This document shows, in pieces, positions 44,851 through 54,665 of a stretch of 64,000 nt of DNA (positions are counted from its first letter, which is position 1; each line of letters begins with the position of its first letter). A program made the translations under genes and the position numbers. This DNA is from Frigoribacterium faeni. GTDB lineage: Bacteria; Actinomycetota; Actinomycetes; Actinomycetales; Microbacteriaceae. Where the stretch lies: NCBI RefSeq assembly GCF_007988805.1, contig NZ_BJUV01000015.1:27020-91019 (forward strand), written 5' to 3'. The notes beneath the pieces are model-generated. The model was given only the letters and a program-made list of their open reading frames with translations, had not been told where the DNA came from and searched no databases.

Positions 44851-45698
44851 CGGTCGTCTCCTCGCGGAGTCGCAGTCGAGGTGGAGTCTGCGGAGGTGAC
44901 GGGATCCGGGGAGGAGGCCCGCGCCTCCTCGGCATCGTCCTCCGGGGGCAGCGCCGCCTCGAGGGCGGCCAGGGCGTCGAGAGAGCCGCTGCTGATCAGG
45001 CTGGCGCGGTAGAGCACCTCGCGCTGAGCTCCGTTGTAGAGCTCGCCCACGGAGTCGACCACGGTCGACTGAGTCGAGGAGGCGCTCCCCCGCGCCCGAG
45101 ACCCCGGATCGTTCAACCACGGGTACTTCTCGACCATCGCGGCGAGCCCCGGGGCGATCTCCTCGCTGAGTCGCCGGCGGGTGGCGCGGTCGGCGTCGGC
45201 GGGGAGCTCGTCGAGGGCGATGTCGGCGGCGGTCCGAGGGGTGTCGATGAGCATCTGGCGGAGGTCGCCCATGGCCTCGGCGTCGAACACACGCGACCAG
45301 ATGAGGAGGAGCGACTGGTCCGCCGCGCTCAGGTCGCGCCCCGCCTCGGCGAACCCCTCGGGCAAGGAGGCGCTGGTCCCGTGCTGCAGGATGGCCGCCA
45401 GTTCGCGCCGGATCCGTTGCAGGCGCTCGATCGTGGCGGCGAGCTCGGCGTCGATGGTGCGGAGGGCCGCCTGGGGGTCGTCGACGGACGACCCGAGCGA
45501 CTCGATCTGAGCGAGCGGAACGCCGAGCTCGGTGAGGCGGGTGATCTGCAGCAGGCGGACGAGGTGCCGCACCTCGTACTGCTTGTAGTTGTTGCTGAGC
45601 CGCTCGGGCTCGTCGAGCAGCCCGAGCTGGTGGTAGTACCGCACCGCCTTGACGGTCGTGCCGGCCAGCCCGGCCAGCTCGCGGGTGCTCCAGGCCAC
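44847..45698 (-). CDS. MerR family transcriptional regulator
   Basis: This 283-residue protein begins with the MerR helix-turn-helix (STRELAGLAGTTVKAVRYYH, then LGLLDEPERLSNNYKQYE), followed by a helical linker and a long C-terminal domain. GTG at 45698 has GAGAGGAG upstream and places the HTH at the very N-terminus, as usual. It is co-transcribed with the GPP34 gene. The acidic tail includes AEEARASSP, encoded by a copy of the dispersed repeat. Confidence 0.87.
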   Translation of the reverse strand: MAWSTRELAGLAGTTVKAVRYYHQLGLLDEPERLSNNYKQYEVRHLVRLLQITRLTELGVPLAQIESLGSSVDDPQAALRTIDAELAATIERLQRIRRELAAILQHGTSASLPEGFAEAGRDLSAADQSLLLIWSRVFDAEAMGDLRQMLIDTPRTAADIALDELPADADRATRRRLSEEIAPGLAAMVEKYPWLNDPGSRARGSASSTQSTVVDSVGELYNGAQREVLYRASLISSGSLDALAALEAALPPEDDAEEARASSPDPVTSADSTSTATPRGDDR

Positions 45699-45898
45699 GG
45701 GTGGGCTCCTCTCGGTTGCGCCGGCGGGATGCCGGCGTGTACCCAGTAGAGACTGTGACCTCGGGGCAGGGTCAAGGTATGCACGCAGTTTTCTCGCTAA
45801 GACAGGCGACGAACCTGCCCTTGGCTCGAATTGCACGAGTCACGACGGGTGATCGGACAGCTGGCGCGGGTCGATGGCTCTTGCTGAAGTGAGTGCCG

Positions 45899-46570
45899 TC
45901 CGAGCTGAGGCGGTGAGTGCGGTCAACGTCCGCCCGAATTCGGTCGCCGATCTGGCGGTGCTGCGGGAAACCATGGGTGATCGGCTGCTGGTGGTCGACG
46001 GGATCCAGGGCTTCGGCGTGGTCGATCTCGACTGGACGCTGGCCGATGCGCTGGTCATGGGTGGTCAGAAGTGGTTGCCGGCCCGGTGGGGTGCCGGGTT
46101 TCGTGGCGTTGTCATCGAGGGCGTTGGAGCGTCTACGGCTGCTGCTGGGTGGCTGGACAGGTGTTGAGGGAGTGTCGCGGTACGACGGCGTGCCGCACGA
46201 GCCGTTGTCCGGGGCACAGCGTCTGTCAGTTACGAACGGACCGCCGTTCGCGTCGGGTCCGCTGGCGACGGCGCTGTCGCAGGTGGAGTCGGTCGGCGTC
46301 GACGTGATCGCGTGGCGGATCGGCGCTACGGAGGGTGTCCTCATCTCGGCTGGGCGCTGCAGGTGGCGGTGCTGTTGCCGACGGTTCGCGAGGAACGGGC
46401 CGGCATCGTAGTGGCGGGTGTCCCCGGTGGCTTGGCCGTGTCGGTGGGCGCCCGCCTCGAGGCCGGGGGTGTGACAGCGACGCTGCACGGCGACGACCGC
46501 GCGAGTCTCAGCGTGCATGCGACGACCACGCCGGCGGCGCTCGACGCGGTCGTCTCGGTCTTGGGCGCCC
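45899..46570 (+). pseudogene. Decayed, 5'-truncated copy of the class V aminotransferase gene
   Basis: Read in three successive frames the DNA encodes segments nearly identical in kind to residues 160-379 of the intact enzyme at 24.3-25.5 kb. Examples are [20 protein letters not shown] and VMGGQKWLPARWG in the first frame, [14 protein letters not shown] and [16 protein letters not shown] in the second, and [20 protein letters not shown] in the third. One frameshift lies near 46095 and another, with a small deletion, near 46350. The 5' half is missing. Confidence 0.8.
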
Positions 46571-46631
46571 CCGCGTGGCCTTGTGGCGCCGGACTGGAGG
46601 TGTTCGACCGGCAGCGTCGATACCCGTCAGG

Positions 46632-46890
46632 TCACGGGATGGGGACGACGTCCCAGTCCCCGGAACAATCGAGCAGGAACACCAGAGGCTCCTCGCCTGG
46701 CCTAGAGAGTGTGCTGACCCCGAATCCCATCCCCTGCGCTCGCGGCAGGGAGGCGCTGACCGCGGTCCGCTCGGGGTTGTCGCCCGGCCTGCTGGCCGGC
46801 TCGGTGGCGAGGTTCTGCTGCAGTTCACTCACGCTGTCCCGAGAAGCCTGGACGCGGGGGCGTCGCGATGCCGGCGACGACACCTGGGAT
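46632..46890 (-). pseudogene. Fragment of a lipoprotein gene related to the one at 19.2 kb
   Basis: On the minus strand the C-terminal end reads GMGFGVSTL, then VFLLDCSGDWDVVPIP and stop, matching GMTFGVSSS and VFLLEYSAVWDVVPIP of the intact lipoprotein. The similarity runs back to SRDSVSELQQN (SRDSARELQQ-like in the intact gene) and then ends. The lipoprotein's first two thirds, including the lipobox, are absent, so it is a remnant. Confidence 0.7.
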
Positions 46891-47176
46891 CGACTGCTGC
46901 GCAACTTGAATACTCGCGCGCTAACAAGACTTGACTTCGAAAGCAGACAACAAAGCGGATGCCCGCCGCACCAGGACAGGCAGGTCCGACTTAGGCCACC
47001 TCCGCGGAGCCCATTTCTAGTCCACCGACGGGCCCCGCAGCCGCATCGCAAGATCGACGCCGCGAACCCGCGGGCGCGTTTAAAGCAATTCTGTCGGTGG
47101 CTCAATGTATGGTGATCAGCGTCATCGATGGGCAAAATTGCCCGGTGACAAAGTCATCCATCAACCGAGGAGAGCT

Positions 47177-48313
47177 ATGGCGACCTGGGGATACCGTGTC
47201 TACACGTTTAAGCTGGTTGGGGGTCAGGACGAGCTTTCCCAAGAGATCGAAGAACATCGGGAGCGCCTTCACGAAGTGCTGACTCTGGTTGGACAGAGAA
47301 CGCGAGTTGGAAAGCCATATCGAGGCACGACGGAAGCTGAAGTGGGCGATGAAGAAGCCCTCCAGGAGCTGCCCGAAGATGAGTACGAGAACACTCAACC
47401 CACTCTGACAGTGCGTGGTAGCGCCTTCGACAAAGACCTCTCGGCTATCCACGCCAACATTGCCCTCGGCGAACAGGGGCTCCATGATTACGCCATTAAT
47501 CCCGCTGAAGGTTCCGATCGAGTTGACGTCAAGAGCCGCTCCGCCGAAACGCCACGTCGGACCGACTTTTACTTCGCCTCGGCCGGCTTCGAGGGCTTCC
47601 TCGTCACCGAAGTTGTAGGAATGAAGGATCCAATACCCCTGCTTGCTAAATGGATTAGACACGTCTCAATGAGGCAGAGGAAACAGAAGCTTGACGCAAT
47701 CACGAGCCTTTACCAAACACCTGACCCAGAAGGCACCCGTGTGTCGAAGACCAAGGCTCACGCCGCGGTACCTAAGACGCTCAGCATTCGAGTGGAGCGC
47801 GTAGCAGACCCTGAGCTACTCAAGCAAATTCTGGATGATATTCAGTCGATGGATACTGAGTACACCGAACTTGACGAAGATAACAACGAGACTGACAAGC
47901 GCCTCATCGTGAAGGTTCGCGAGAAAAAGGTCCAGCGATCGATTGTCGACTTGCTTGCGGGTACAGGTGACGGTGACAGCATTATCAGGCAGACACTCGA
48001 GGAGCTTGACATGGATGCCGAGGGGCTTCGTGCGGCGAAAATCGAACCGAATAAGGTAAAGGCGCATGTGCGCGGCAACGACGGCACAACTACTCTCGCG
48101 CCGGGAAAGATCTCGGATCTCTTCAATTATTCCTTTAAGGCAGCAGGCCGACCAGGAGACTCCCCTTACTACACAACGACGCTCAGTAAGATTGATCAAC
48201 TAAAAAAGCCGTCGCAAATCCCTCTCGTAACACCCGAGGGCTCAGAAATGATCGAGTGGGTTCAACGAGAGGAGGAAGGGTGGCAAGTGCAGGAGACTCC
48301 AAACAACGAGTAG
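47177..48313 (+). CDS. Uncharacterised protein, first gene of the low-GC island
   Basis: This 378-residue soluble, charged protein is of no family I recognise. It starts MATWGYRVYTFKLVGG and ends with an acidic tail. A middle segment PRRTDFYFASAGFEGFLVTE could be a strand-rich core; the C-terminal half is helical. GAGGAGAG lies just before ATG 47177. Base composition is clearly lower in GC than the left half of the window, with more A- and T-ending codons, a sign of transfer. The next gene overlaps its 3' end by 34 bases. Position at the edge of the Druantia-like cluster suggests a defence role, unproven. Confidence 0.72.
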   Translation: MATWGYRVYTFKLVGGQDELSQEIEEHRERLHEVLTLVGQRTRVGKPYRGTTEAEVGDEEALQELPEDEYENTQPTLTVRGSAFDKDLSAIHANIALGEQGLHDYAINPAEGSDRVDVKSRSAETPRRTDFYFASAGFEGFLVTEVVGMKDPIPLLAKWIRHVSMRQRKQKLDAITSLYQTPDPEGTRVSKTKAHAAVPKTLSIRVERVADPELLKQILDDIQSMDTEYTELDEDNNETDKRLIVKVREKKVQRSIVDLLAGTGDGDSIIRQTLEELDMDAEGLRAAKIEPNKVKAHVRGNDGTTTLAPGKISDLFNYSFKAAGRPGDSPYYTTTLSKIDQLKKPSQIPLVTPEGSEMIEWVQREEEGWQVQETPNNE

Positions 48314-48834
48314 CTGTTCCTAAGTATCACCGCGGCATCGGCATAGCCGCGATAGTTATCTGCCTTGCTCTCCTCTTTCTACTGAATGCGCGTGCATCCT
48401 CTTTCGACACGATTGCGAGCGCACTAGGTCTCTACTCTGCTGCCCTTTTGGGCGTTTTTACCATCCTGACCTCGTGGCGAAGCGCCGTCACTAACCGGAA
48501 ACAGCGTTACATGCAGGTTGAGGACAAGTGGCGAAGCGTGATTGACCGTAGCGTACTCTTCGCGCTCCGGGGGTCTACGCTTTCGTTCATGCTCATGCTG
48601 TTCAGTGTAATCGCACCTGCTATAAAGGGTCAGTTTGCGGACTTAGTAGGAACTGATGTTTACGACTTCCTGGCCAGATCCATCAGCGCCATCGCGATAT
48701 CTGGCGTGGTTTTGCTTGGTCTTATGTCGCTGCAAATAGTTCGCGACGTCACCGCCGTTTATGAGTGGAATAATGGCATTGAAGAACAAGACGCTATTAC
48801 GCAGGCCCAGCGCGACGCACAGAAAAAAATTTAG
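48280..48834 (+). CDS. Four-helix membrane protein, coupled to the preceding gene
   Basis: This 184-residue protein has four hydrophobic segments (with GIGIAAIVICLALLFLL, ALGLYSAALLGVFTIL, STLSFMLMLFSVIAP and ISAIAISGVVLLGLMSL). A soluble basic loop lies between the second and third, and the tail is charged. GTG at 48280 lies after GGAGG and inside the end of the preceding gene. The layout (soluble protein plus small membrane protein) resembles sensor and membrane-effector pairs in defence islands, but no family is recognised. Confidence 0.68.
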   Translation: MASAGDSKQRVAVPKYHRGIGIAAIVICLALLFLLNARASSFDTIASALGLYSAALLGVFTILTSWRSAVTNRKQRYMQVEDKWRSVIDRSVLFALRGSTLSFMLMLFSVIAPAIKGQFADLVGTDVYDFLARSISAIAISGVVLLGLMSLQIVRDVTAVYEWNNGIEEQDAITQAQRDAQKKI

Positions 48835-49296
48835 CGCGCGCAGGCCATCAGTGTTTGGAGGCCACCCCTCGGTGACCATCGACGAAGTCACTGTCTGGCC
48901 GCGTACCGATGCTATCGAATGTGGAACAGTCGATAAAGTATCTACGAAAGAAGGCGCGAGACACACATCCAACTTTAGTTCCGACGGATCGACCAGGTCC
49001 GCGACGACGTAATCTGCATGTTATTAATCGGGCATCCCTGCCAGCACTCGGTGAAGTTGCTTGGTGCCGTGGTAACGAGCGAGCCCTTCATTATGGGAGT
49101 ATGTGGAGATATCGGTCGCGCCGTCGCTTCAGAAGCGATAGACCATATAGGTGCCGCGGCTTAATCTATGCGGATGCGCGCCTTACCGTTCATCGAGGCT
49201 GACAGCAAGACAGGGCGCCGCAGACAGATATTGGTAGAAAGCGCATCGGCCTTTCGGTCGACCTGATCAAGAGGTTGGAGGACGACGAGGCCGTGT
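48835..49296. other. About 460 bp without a convincing gene
   Basis: Short open stretches exist (for example 48909-49202, plus strand) but none has a ribosome-binding site or recognisable domain, and they overlap. The stretch may hold a decayed gene or the 3' regulatory region of the convergent genes on either side. Confidence 0.4.
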
Positions 49297-50511
49297 TTAG
49301 ACGCGGGGCTTGGAGGCATTTTTGGAAAGCGTCGCGACTGCCGGGAGCGCAATGGCACCGATAACTCCAACTCCTACGAGCGCCCTCCGTCCGGCTTCTT
49401 TGGCCGCCGTTCTGCGTTGCTGAGGATCAAGGAACGCCACCTGCCACGGCGTCGCGCTGAGGACGTAGCGATCGGACTCGATACCGAGTGGGGCATGGAA
49501 GCCATCGACGATCTCTGCCAGTGAGTTGAGCGAAGCGACCACGGACCGCGCGGCTCTCGCGTGGAGGATGATGTTTTCGTTGGCGATGCCGCCGGCGGCA
49601 TCCATTCGTGCCATCAACCGGGTCGTGTGTTCGAGCACACCCGCCCGGCGCTTCTCGCGTGCAGCAACCAGTCCACGCCTGTGACCTTCGAAATTCTCGG
49701 GCGCGGTCGAAAGGACGTGGTCAAGTTCGACGACTCTGAACTCGTCCTGGAGCTCGAAGCAGCGAGCGAGGATGGCGAGCTGGACTGTAACCTCGCGCTC
49801 GACCTTTCGAGTCACCTTCTTGAGCTCACCGGTCTTCCGCTGGCCGTCGATTTTGTCCGCTAGTGCACGGAGTGCGAGCAACGCGTCCTCCTGCACGTCC
49901 AGGATCGTCGAAGCTTCACCGCTCACCTTTTCCCACAGCGTTCTCGGGTCCCCGCCGTTTTCACCGAGTGTCCTGGCCTCCTCAATCGCCTCACCGGCGC
50001 GCTTCATCCTGGCGAGCACGGCGTCTCGTTGTGTACGGCGTACATCGTCGAGCTTCTCGTCGATGCTGACGAGCAGCGCTCGAAGCTCTTGAGCCTCCGC
50101 CTGCTGGGCGAACTGGCTCATGAGCCCTCCCACGCCGGAGAACACCGCAGGGTTCGCGAGCATGGACGCTGGGCCGTCTTCGACCTGGAGCCACTTGAGT
50201 GATGTCCTGCCCGTTTCCCCGAGCATCGCGTGGCTAATACCCTTAGTCCTTGTCTTCATCAGTCCGCCCGCATCTTGAAGTCGCTTTGCGGACTCGGGCG
50301 TCAGCTTGAGGTACATCGCCGACTGCTCCACGACACCCGAAGCGGCCCCAAGGACAGCGGCACCCGTCTTCGTGACGGTGCGGAGCTTACCCAGGTCGAA
50401 CTCACGCGCCCACGTCACGAGACCAGCGTGATCTAGGAATCGTCCGATGGCCGAGCGATCGCCAACTACAACCACGCCGTCGTCGTCGCCGACCAGTTCG
50501 ATCTCTGCCAC
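49297..50511 (-). CDS. Uncharacterised protein with long helical middle and C-terminal hydrophobic segment
   Basis: This 404-residue protein has a short N-terminal strand region (MAEIELVGDDDGVVVVGDR) and Gly/Ala-rich helices. A charged helical middle (about residues 135-250, with SIDEKLDDVRRTQRDAVLAR) probably forms coiled coil. A C-terminal hydrophobic segment (ALVGVGVIGAIALPAVATL) could anchor it. No family is recognised. It is divergent from the three-gene helicase operon, with 219 bp between starts, and could be regulated with it. GC content is higher than in the two genes to its left. Confidence 0.68.
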   Translation of the reverse strand: MAEIELVGDDDGVVVVGDRSAIGRFLDHAGLVTWAREFDLGKLRTVTKTGAAVLGAASGVVEQSAMYLKLTPESAKRLQDAGGLMKTRTKGISHAMLGETGRTSLKWLQVEDGPASMLANPAVFSGVGGLMSQFAQQAEAQELRALLVSIDEKLDDVRRTQRDAVLARMKRAGEAIEEARTLGENGGDPRTLWEKVSGEASTILDVQEDALLALRALADKIDGQRKTGELKKVTRKVEREVTVQLAILARCFELQDEFRVVELDHVLSTAPENFEGHRRGLVAAREKRRAGVLEHTTRLMARMDAAGGIANENIILHARAARSVVASLNSLAEIVDGFHAPLGIESDRYVLSATPWQVAFLDPQQRRTAAKEAGRRALVGVGVIGAIALPAVATLSKNASKPRV

Positions 50512-50730
50512 TCCCTGCTCCTTCGTGCTGAGTGAAAAACCTATCGGCGCGTGTCGACATCCGCCACGCGCAGGCTTTACGAAGATTCAAGTGTGCCGGA
50601 GACGCAATGCGGCAAGCCCGTTCTGGCGGACACGCACGCTTTCGCGTCGTGGAGTGTCGGTGCGCTCAGGCAGACTGAGGAACATTCATCGTACGGGTCA
50701 GGGACTCGGGAAACAGAGGGGGCTATCGCT

Positions 50731-53583
50731 TTGGAGGACGTTGCACGCGCAAGCCCGAGTGAGTTGATCGAGCACCTGCATGCCAACCTTGACGCTCACT
50801 TCACCGAGTTGGCTGCGCGCCGCGCCAATCTCGCGCCACCAGCGCCTGTCTTTGCACTCGAGCACGGCCTGAGCGCCAACGACATCACGCTCTTGACCAA
50901 AGCAGTAGGCGACGCACATCGACTGGGCTTGATGCCAGCCGCGAGCCAAAACTCCTGGCTCCCCTTCGTGGTGCATGCCGCCGAGGTTGGCTATATCTAC
51001 GACGGAGTCGAGTACTGGCCGATCTACGCCTCGAAGACTCTCCGCTGGGCCGACAGCGACTACGAGCGAGATCGCGTCCGCAACTGGTTCGTCAAGTTCT
51101 CGCGGCAGTATGGAGGTGCTATCCCGCAGGGTGCTTGGGCGCGAACCTTCAGCAAGATTGCCTGGCCGATTACCCATGCAGTCCTCCCCCGGTATCTCCA
51201 GGTGCAACTCGCGAAGATGCTGTCCGACTACCGAGCGAGCTGGCCGAGTTTGCTCGACGACCCCTCAGCCCTGGGTACGCGGCTGCATGCATGGTCTCGG
51301 TACTACGGTGACCGCCTCGAGAAGTTCTGCCAAAACACGGAGATCGTTGGCCGCCTTGCCGTAGCCCTACTCATCACCGACGAATACACAGATTCGCCGC
51401 TAATTGAGTCGACTGCCCTCGCACGCATTGTCGAGAGCCTTAATTCGGAGCGCCAGTCGCGGCGGTGGCTGTCAGAAGCTCGCCGCTCTGCCAGCAGCAT
51501 CCACACCCACAACTTTAGACCCCCGGACGCCCAGGAAGACCCGACGCGTCTTCGGCCCCGGCGTCCGGCAGCAACTGACCCGCCACTTCAATTGCGCGAA
51601 GACGCCACCGGACTCTGGCGAGCATTGGCGATTCTGCCGGATCTTAGACTCCTGCAGCACGCCATGCCTCACCTTTACGAGGCGCTACGCACTTCACGTG
51701 CGGTCGTTGCGGGCGCCCGTCGGGACATCCCCACCAGTGGACTCCTCTACGCCACGCCACCGATCGAACTCACCCGTTGGCCTGCACCGCCCCAGCCGTT
51801 CCTGCAGTTGCGACGCGCATCGGACGAGGTCAACCTCCTGCTCGCTGAGCAATGCCGGATCACCCAGGGGCCATGGTGGGTCTTTCGCCGGAAACCAGGA
51901 GCACCCGCGGGCGAGGTAAAAGGCAAGTTCGTTCGGCCCGGAGCCAGCTACTGCATCCTCGGCGACCAAGCACTATCCCCGCCGGCGCTTGAATGGTGCG
52001 TCAAGGTGGACATCGCCCTTGAAGGCATGAGTGCCTACGTCCTGAGCGTGCCCACCACACTGAGTAAGGAGGACGCTGCGGCGCTGGTCGAAGCTGGCAT
52101 CTCAGTAGTTTCCGACATCCGAGTGCGCCCAGTCGGGGTTGTGGCGGGCCGCTGGGATGGCGACGGCCTTGCCGAGTGGCTGTCAGGCGAGTCGGTGCTG
52201 ATTGCAATCCATGCCGAGCACTCGCCCAATAAGGTCGGCCTTCACATCAACGGAGATGCCTATCTACTCGACTGGCCTGAGGGCGAGTCCGAGATGTTCC
52301 TCTCGCTTGGGGAGTTGGCCGCGGGGACACACGAGATCGCTGTGTCGGTTGACCTGAACGGCGAGAACTTCAAGACCGAGGGGTCCCTGCTTGCGATCAT
52401 CCGTAATCCGGACGTGCACGGTGAAGCCGGCCTCGCAGGCGAAGGTATTCGAGTACGCAGCTTCCCCGCGCAGCCGAGTCTTCCTGAACTCTGGGATGGT
52501 CGAGCGTTCCTAGAGATCGATGGGCCAAGTGACTCGGGCGCCGAACTCGCGCTTACCCTTCACGGTGGTGGCGGCACGCAACTGGCAATCCACCGCCAGA
52601 ATCTCCGGCTCCCGGTCACGGGCAGCGATTGGCAACAACTCCTTGTTCGGCTGCGCGAGCAGCCCCAGATTGCTCGTCACTACGACGCAGCAGACACGGC
52701 CGAACTGGCCGTGAGTAGGGCGGGCGTGGGGTTCGCCACGCTCCGATGTGAGCGCGGCTTTCAGGGGCTGCGATGGATTATCTCAAGGCGGCATCGCGAC
52801 AACGGCTACATTGCGCGTCTCATCGACCGCACCGATGGCGACCCGGTCGACGTCGTCTTCTATCCAGCCGAACGCCCTCTCAGCGGCCAGCCACAGCCGG
52901 CCAACCAGGAGTTCTCAGGCCCGCCACGCGGCGGCTTACTCGTTGCCAGTAACAATCAGGATCGAGCCCTGCAGATCATTCCCCCCGACGCGACCCAATT
53001 GATTGGCGCCTGTGAAGCAACGCCATCGATTCCTACCGTGCAGAAGTCTTTGGTCGAATGCACGAGACTCATGAAGGGTCACCAGTTGTGGAAGAACGCA
53101 CAGCTCCCTGCCCATCCGTTCGGAATACGCCAGCGTCGTCGGGTTCTCGACGCGATCACTGGGGCGCTTGTGGGATTGCTTACGCCTGGCAAATGGTTGA
53201 GCATTGAGGGCCAAATCGCGACGAGGGCGGCGGCGGATGTGGACCTCGACCGCGCCCAGTCACTCGTTGGAGAGAGTACTGCGCACCGTGCCGCCGCGCA
53301 TGCGATTGCGAACCACCTGTGGGAGTGGGATACCCGCGCGCGGCTTATCGAAGGGTTCAGCGAGGCAGCGGGGGCGCTTATATCGTCGTCGGGCATGCCG
53401 AATAAACACAAGGGCGCGCGGTTCCTACTCCAGCTCGCCAGTTCTCCGAGCGAGCTTCTCGAGTGGGAAACGGCCGAACGCAATCAGTACCTCCGCGCAG
53501 TCATGACTGACCCTGTGCTCTTACGCGCGGCACGATTCGCCGTGCTTGGTACCGTTGAAGAAGTCGCAGGAGGCGTCGGATGA
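50731..53583 (+). CDS. Large uncharacterised protein, first gene of the DruE-like operon
   Basis: This is a soluble protein of 950 residues with no motif I recognise. The N-terminal 350 residues are helical; a central part (about residues 400-700) is rich in short beta strands. The C-terminal part is again helical and mentions no cofactor site. The TTG at 50731 is preferred because GAGGGGG lies eight bases upstream and leaves room for a promoter; an in-frame GTG at 50551 would add 60 residues of poor quality and no site. ATGA overlap with the next gene marks an operon. Its size and place before a DruE-like helicase recall the large unknown partners DruF or DruH of Druantia, but I cannot confirm homology. 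Confidence 0.72.
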   Translation: MEDVARASPSELIEHLHANLDAHFTELAARRANLAPPAPVFALEHGLSANDITLLTKAVGDAHRLGLMPAASQNSWLPFVVHAAEVGYIYDGVEYWPIYASKTLRWADSDYERDRVRNWFVKFSRQYGGAIPQGAWARTFSKIAWPITHAVLPRYLQVQLAKMLSDYRASWPSLLDDPSALGTRLHAWSRYYGDRLEKFCQNTEIVGRLAVALLITDEYTDSPLIESTALARIVESLNSERQSRRWLSEARRSASSIHTHNFRPPDAQEDPTRLRPRRPAATDPPLQLREDATGLWRALAILPDLRLLQHAMPHLYEALRTSRAVVAGARRDIPTSGLLYATPPIELTRWPAPPQPFLQLRRASDEVNLLLAEQCRITQGPWWVFRRKPGAPAGEVKGKFVRPGASYCILGDQALSPPALEWCVKVDIALEGMSAYVLSVPTTLSKEDAAALVEAGISVVSDIRVRPVGVVAGRWDGDGLAEWLSGESVLIAIHAEHSPNKVGLHINGDAYLLDWPEGESEMFLSLGELAAGTHEIAVSVDLNGENFKTEGSLLAIIRNPDVHGEAGLAGEGIRVRSFPAQPSLPELWDGRAFLEIDGPSDSGAELALTLHGGGGTQLAIHRQNLRLPVTGSDWQQLLVRLREQPQIARHYDAADTAELAVSRAGVGFATLRCERGFQGLRWIISRRHRDNGYIARLIDRTDGDPVDVVFYPAERPLSGQPQPANQEFSGPPRGGLLVASNNQDRALQIIPPDATQLIGACEATPSIPTVQKSLVECTRLMKGHQLWKNAQLPAHPFGIRQRRRVLDAITGALVGLLTPGKWLSIEGQIATRAAADVDLDRAQSLVGESTAHRAAAHAIANHLWEWDTRARLIEGFSEAAGALISSSGMPNKHKGARFLLQLASSPSELLEWETAERNQYLRAVMTDPVLLRAARFAVLGTVEEVAGGVG

Positions 53584-54665
53584 ACATTCAACGGATGACT
53601 CAGGGGGACCTCGAGGCAACGGCGGCCAAGTTGCTCGGTCTCGACCACGAAGCGACCGGGCTGCTCTCGATAGAGGGATTGTGCACGTCCATCCGCCGTG
53701 CAGCGTCACTGCTGTGTCCGGCGACGCCGCGTCAACTTGTCGACGCCGTACTCGAAGTGTTACGTCCGCTCTCACGGGACCTAAAGCGCGACGTAGTCGC
53801 CGAAGCACTTGATCTGGTCGTCAGCGTTGGCGATCTTCTCGAACTAAAATTAGGGGAATCAGGCGTGCGCCAGCTTTACCTCGCCCCACCCTCGTATGTG
53901 ACAGTTGGACCAAGCCGGCACCTGTTGCTCGGCGTCAGGCCAAACGCAAGTCCGATCGTCGACGAGTCCCTCATCGGCGCCCCGGTGGAGTACGAAGCCC
54001 ACACGCGGTTCCTGACGCTCGAGATGGACAACACCGCAGCTTCGTTGGTGGCCGCCGGGCTTCATCGTGTGACCACCGAGCAATGGGCACGCGTCCCTCG
54101 CGAAGAGCCTGCTTCATCGCTTATTGAGCGAACGGCCCGCCTGCTTGGCCAGCACCAGATGCCCGGCGAGATACAGGGTCTTGAGATCATCGATTCGGCG
54201 ACACAGGTGCAGTACTACGTCGGTCGCTGGCGGGAACTTACCTCCAACGATGAAGGCATGCTCGTTGGCCGGCGCCCGCAGGCATATGGCGCCCCGGTGT
54301 GGTGTGTCCTGTACGTCGCGGGCGGGATTCCGCGCGCCGTTCTCGACTTCCCGATCGACTCCTCAGTTATGCCGGGGTGGGACGAGGCCCGCCATCTCCA
54401 AGCGGCCATCGATCATTATCGAGGCCATCCACAGGTCTTCAAGATCCGCTCGGCCGGACTGCCCGACGGCAGTCGACTGCTCGACCTCTTCGCTCCGCTA
54501 CCCTCATGGGCAGAGCGGTACATCACGCTTATCGGAATACCGGTGAGCCGATCAAAGGGTGCGCTCCTCACCTATCGAGTTCCGCTCGATGCTGAGGATT
54601 CACTCGCGGGGCTTCTCTCGAAATCGCTGTGGATGACGAGAATCAAGGAAGTGCAGGGACGATGA
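53580..54665 (+). CDS. Uncharacterised protein, second gene of the DruE-like operon
   Basis: This 361-residue soluble protein has mixed alpha/beta content and no recognised motif. The N-terminal 110 residues are helical (QLVDAVLEVLRPLSRDLKRD). The remainder has strands with conserved-looking segments APVWCVLYVAGGIPRAVLDF and AERYITLIGIPVSRSKGALL. ATG at 53580 and the next ATG at 54662 both overlap neighbouring stops as ATGA, so the three proteins are probably co-translated and act together. By position it may correspond to DruG of type II Druantia; this is a guess from layout. Confidence 0.72.
   Translation: MNIQRMTQGDLEATAAKLLGLDHEATGLLSIEGLCTSIRRAASLLCPATPRQLVDAVLEVLRPLSRDLKRDVVAEALDLVVSVGDLLELKLGESGVRQLYLAPPSYVTVGPSRHLLLGVRPNASPIVDESLIGAPVEYEAHTRFLTLEMDNTAASLVAAGLHRVTTEQWARVPREEPASSLIERTARLLGQHQMPGEIQGLEIIDSATQVQYYVGRWRELTSNDEGMLVGRRPQAYGAPVWCVLYVAGGIPRAVLDFPIDSSVMPGWDEARHLQAAIDHYRGHPQVFKIRSAGLPDGSRLLDLFAPLPSWAERYITLIGIPVSRSKGALLTYRVPLDAEDSLAGLLSKSLWMTRIKEVQGR

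Noticed and set aside
46900..47176. tRNA gene or attachment site at the left edge of the island.
   Set aside because: No cloverleaf-like sequence and no direct repeat pair could be found by eye.
48909..49202. 97-codon plus-strand open frame.
   Set aside because: No recognisable domain or ribosome-binding site, and the composition is unlike its neighbours; at most a decayed gene.
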